Shown here: positions 62,458-64,000 of the stretch, one piece after another | How the letters are laid out: every line of letters begins with the position of its first letter | Position numbering within the stretch: the first letter of the stretch is position 1 | Assembly (NCBI GenBank): GCA_037349105.1 | Contig: JAYJMM010000022.1 | Coordinates: forward strand, 806,001-870,000 | DNA from: Limnomonas spitsbergensis | Lineage: Eukaryota; Chlorophyta; Chlorophyceae; Chlamydomonadales | Direction: 5' to 3' | DNA length: 64,000 bases | Made by a program: the position numbers and the translations under genes | The notes under the pieces: model-generated | What the model saw: only the letters and a program-made list of their open reading frames with translations | Told to the model about the DNA's origin: nothing | Databases searched by the model: none

Positions 62458-63054
62458 CCTTGGCAGCTGTCTCCTCCTCTGCTCTCGCTGCGTCTATGGC
62501 CGCCTCCTCGCGGTGAGCTGGGCTGCTGGGCGTCGCCCCTGCGGCTGGGTCCGCCTCTCGGTTCGGCCCAGGTTCTGGCTTGCACTTGGGGCACATCCAG
62601 TCTCCCTCGGGTATTGCAGACAGCGCTGGCGTGAGGCAATCCATGTGCCAGCCGGTGTTGCAGGCGTCACACAGGAGCTTGACCTCCCCTCGGTCGGGGA
62701 GGCGGCAGACTTCGCACGACAGGCTGACGTTGGGCCTGGTGGTGCCGAAATCCACCTTGCCCTTCAGGTTGGGGAGGTGGCATGGGGAGCAATTGACTGC
62801 GTTCTCTGTTACTGTCAGGCCATCGGCTCCCTCCAACACCAGCGCCCCCGTCTCCCCTAGCCGCAGGATTTCTGGTCTGGCTTTGGGGTCGAGGCTGCGC
62901 CGCTCTGAAGCGTACCGGACGTACACGTAGTCCCCTACGGCGAACCGCCTGACTTGGGGGACATATCCCCCTCCGCGGATCCTGGCGTAGCGCAGCTTGT
63001 CCCGGTGCTGTGCAATTTTGAGGTGCTCGCCCGCGACCGGGAGGGCCTCCTTGT
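62458..63054 (-). pseudogene. Third retroelement fragment: integrase C-terminus and PHD
   Basis: The minus-strand frame starts at KEALPVAGEHLKIAQHRDK, runs through RYARIRGGGYVPQVRRFA and the NCSPCHLPNL motif, and carries a complete PHD-like finger: CEVC, LLCDACNTGWHMDC, WMCPKC. It ends in repeat X after EEETAAKG. All Cys/His ligands are present, unlike copy 1. The first retained codon is about eight codons downstream of the last one retained by copy 2. A simple reading is that this is the missing end of copy 2 or of a close relative. Confidence 0.85.
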
Positions 63055-63189
63055 CCTTTTTCCTTCTGTTTCTTTCCTTTCTCCTCTCAAGTTTATTTTC
63101 CTCACGACCAGACAGTCGTCCACGTGGGCGACCAGTCGCCCATGCGGCTAAGCCTTTTCAGCATACAGAGGTGTAAAATCACTGACGTG
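63055..63189 (-). repeat. Small repeat X, inverted copy 3
   Basis: On the minus strand it reads CACGTCAGTGATTTTACACC, GCCGCATGGG, GACTGTCTGGTCGTGAGG, GGAAAGAAAC and then enters the retroelement fragment. With the partial copy at 62,414-62,457 it forms an inverted pair around that fragment. Confidence 0.55.
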
Positions 63190-63289
63190 CCGCTAAGACG
63201 CTGCTGTCAGCGACGTTGGGCAAGGGGAGTCGGCGAGCATGTAGAGGAAACTGTACATGCTTGCTTCGGGAGAGCCTGCAGGCAGGGGT

Positions 63290-63380
63290 CAATGACGTTA
63301 CACCACTGGGCCATGCTTAAAAGGCTCGGCCGCGTCAGCGTCCAACAGCAAGGTTGGAAACTAAAGAGAGAGAGGAAAGA
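63290..63380 (+). repeat. Small repeat X, copy 4
   Basis: CAATGACGTTACACCACTGG, GGCTCGGCCGCGTCAGC and an AGAGAGAGAGG tail. Confidence 0.5.
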
Positions 63381-64000
63381 GACCCCCTCAAAAACAAAAC
63401 AAAACATCATAATCCCCAATCCAACCACCGGAAGCTAAAGACGCAGGCAGGGGTGAGAGGCCCTGGTTTTTTGCAACTTGTACCGTTGTTGAACTTTTTG
63501 AAAGCTAGTCTCTTCCGGGGCAGGCTATACGGTTTGCCAAACCTTTGTGTTTCTGTCACTTGGAGGGTGAACTTGCTATCCTTTCTTTCCTCTTGTGCCT
63601 TCTTTCTTGACTTTCCTAGCTGCCTTTTTGTTTGCCGACGTGCGGGACAAGACCACACACAAAAAAAAGCTGAAGAATCCCCAGCCCGTCCAGATCCTAG
63701 CCCTCAACAAAGAGGAGAGAAATAAACAACCATACGCTCCATGTCCAGTGCGTAATGATCATCTCGGTACCTGCCACAAGGCTTATGACGTAACGCCTTC
63801 GGTTGTTTTCATGTGGAGAAGCGCAAACGCTACCACAACGCCCATGCTAAGTTGCTAACCACACTAGTCGCAAATGTAATTTTGTTCGCATACAAGCACA
63901 TGTCATGTTTCTAGTACGGCTTTCGGCATGCATTGAAACCAGGCGGAGCATGAACCAGCAGACCAATGCTCAGTGGCAGTGTCCCTGGGTCCCCTCTGCC
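63381..64000. other. Unassigned region to the window end
   Basis: A- and T-rich stretches with short open frames. No family recognised. Confidence 0.35.

Overview
The window looks like nuclear DNA of a large, repeat-rich eukaryotic genome. A green alga is my best guess, from the GC-rich coding relics, the KDZ-type transposase with a spliceosomal intron and the Ty3/gypsy-type pol proteins; nothing identifies a species. I see no intact host gene, rRNA, tRNA or CRISPR array. Almost everything recognisable is mobile DNA or decayed gene fragments.

Region 1-13,836 holds decayed minus-strand fragments: a UL52/PrimPol-type primase zinc region, an SNF2 helicase C-terminal half, a C5 cytosine methyltransferase piece and a reverse-transcriptase C-terminal zinc region. 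Two TIR elements of one family (1,770-3,716 and 6,864-7,687; AGGG termini, 10-bp target duplications, subterminal GTACGG/CGTAACG arrays) have inserted among them, the first into the RT relic and the second into a ~118-bp tandem array. A ~200-bp foldback lies at 12,823-13,027.

Region 13,837-32,004 is the centrepiece: an 18.2-kb retroelement, complete from end to end, flanked by a 4-bp target duplication (CTTT). It encodes ORF0, a very long Gag-protease ORF1, an unrecognised conserved ORF2, and a pol with a signal-like hydrophobic segment, Ty3/gypsy-type RT and RNase H, an inserted C5 cytosine methyltransferase, a DDE integrase and a PHD finger. Its termini are not ordinary LTRs. The order is A1 - internal - B1 - A2 - B2 (split direct repeats), a layout known from tyrosine-recombinase elements but here joined to a DDE integrase. 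A 24-bp stem pairs a site inside A1 with the bases just after A1, as expected for Tf1-like self-priming, and a diverged second copy keeps the stem with both arms changed.

Region 33,357-50,710 (minus strand) is that second, diverged copy. It has the same 5' design, many in-frame stops and frameshifts, extra modules (a zinc-finger cluster and others) and a 3' truncation inside the integrase. Region 50,711-61,954 holds small repeats, a ~210-bp foldback at 53,641-53,850, a KDZ transposase pseudogene (54,188-55,407), a coiled-coil reading frame, a 410-bp duplication within an AGATCT-rich array, and an unrecognised 218-aa ORF. Region 61,955-64,000 contains several copies of a small repeat; two inverted copies enclose a third retroelement fragment (integrase C-terminus plus PHD finger) whose start lies about 24 bp beyond the point where copy 2 stops.
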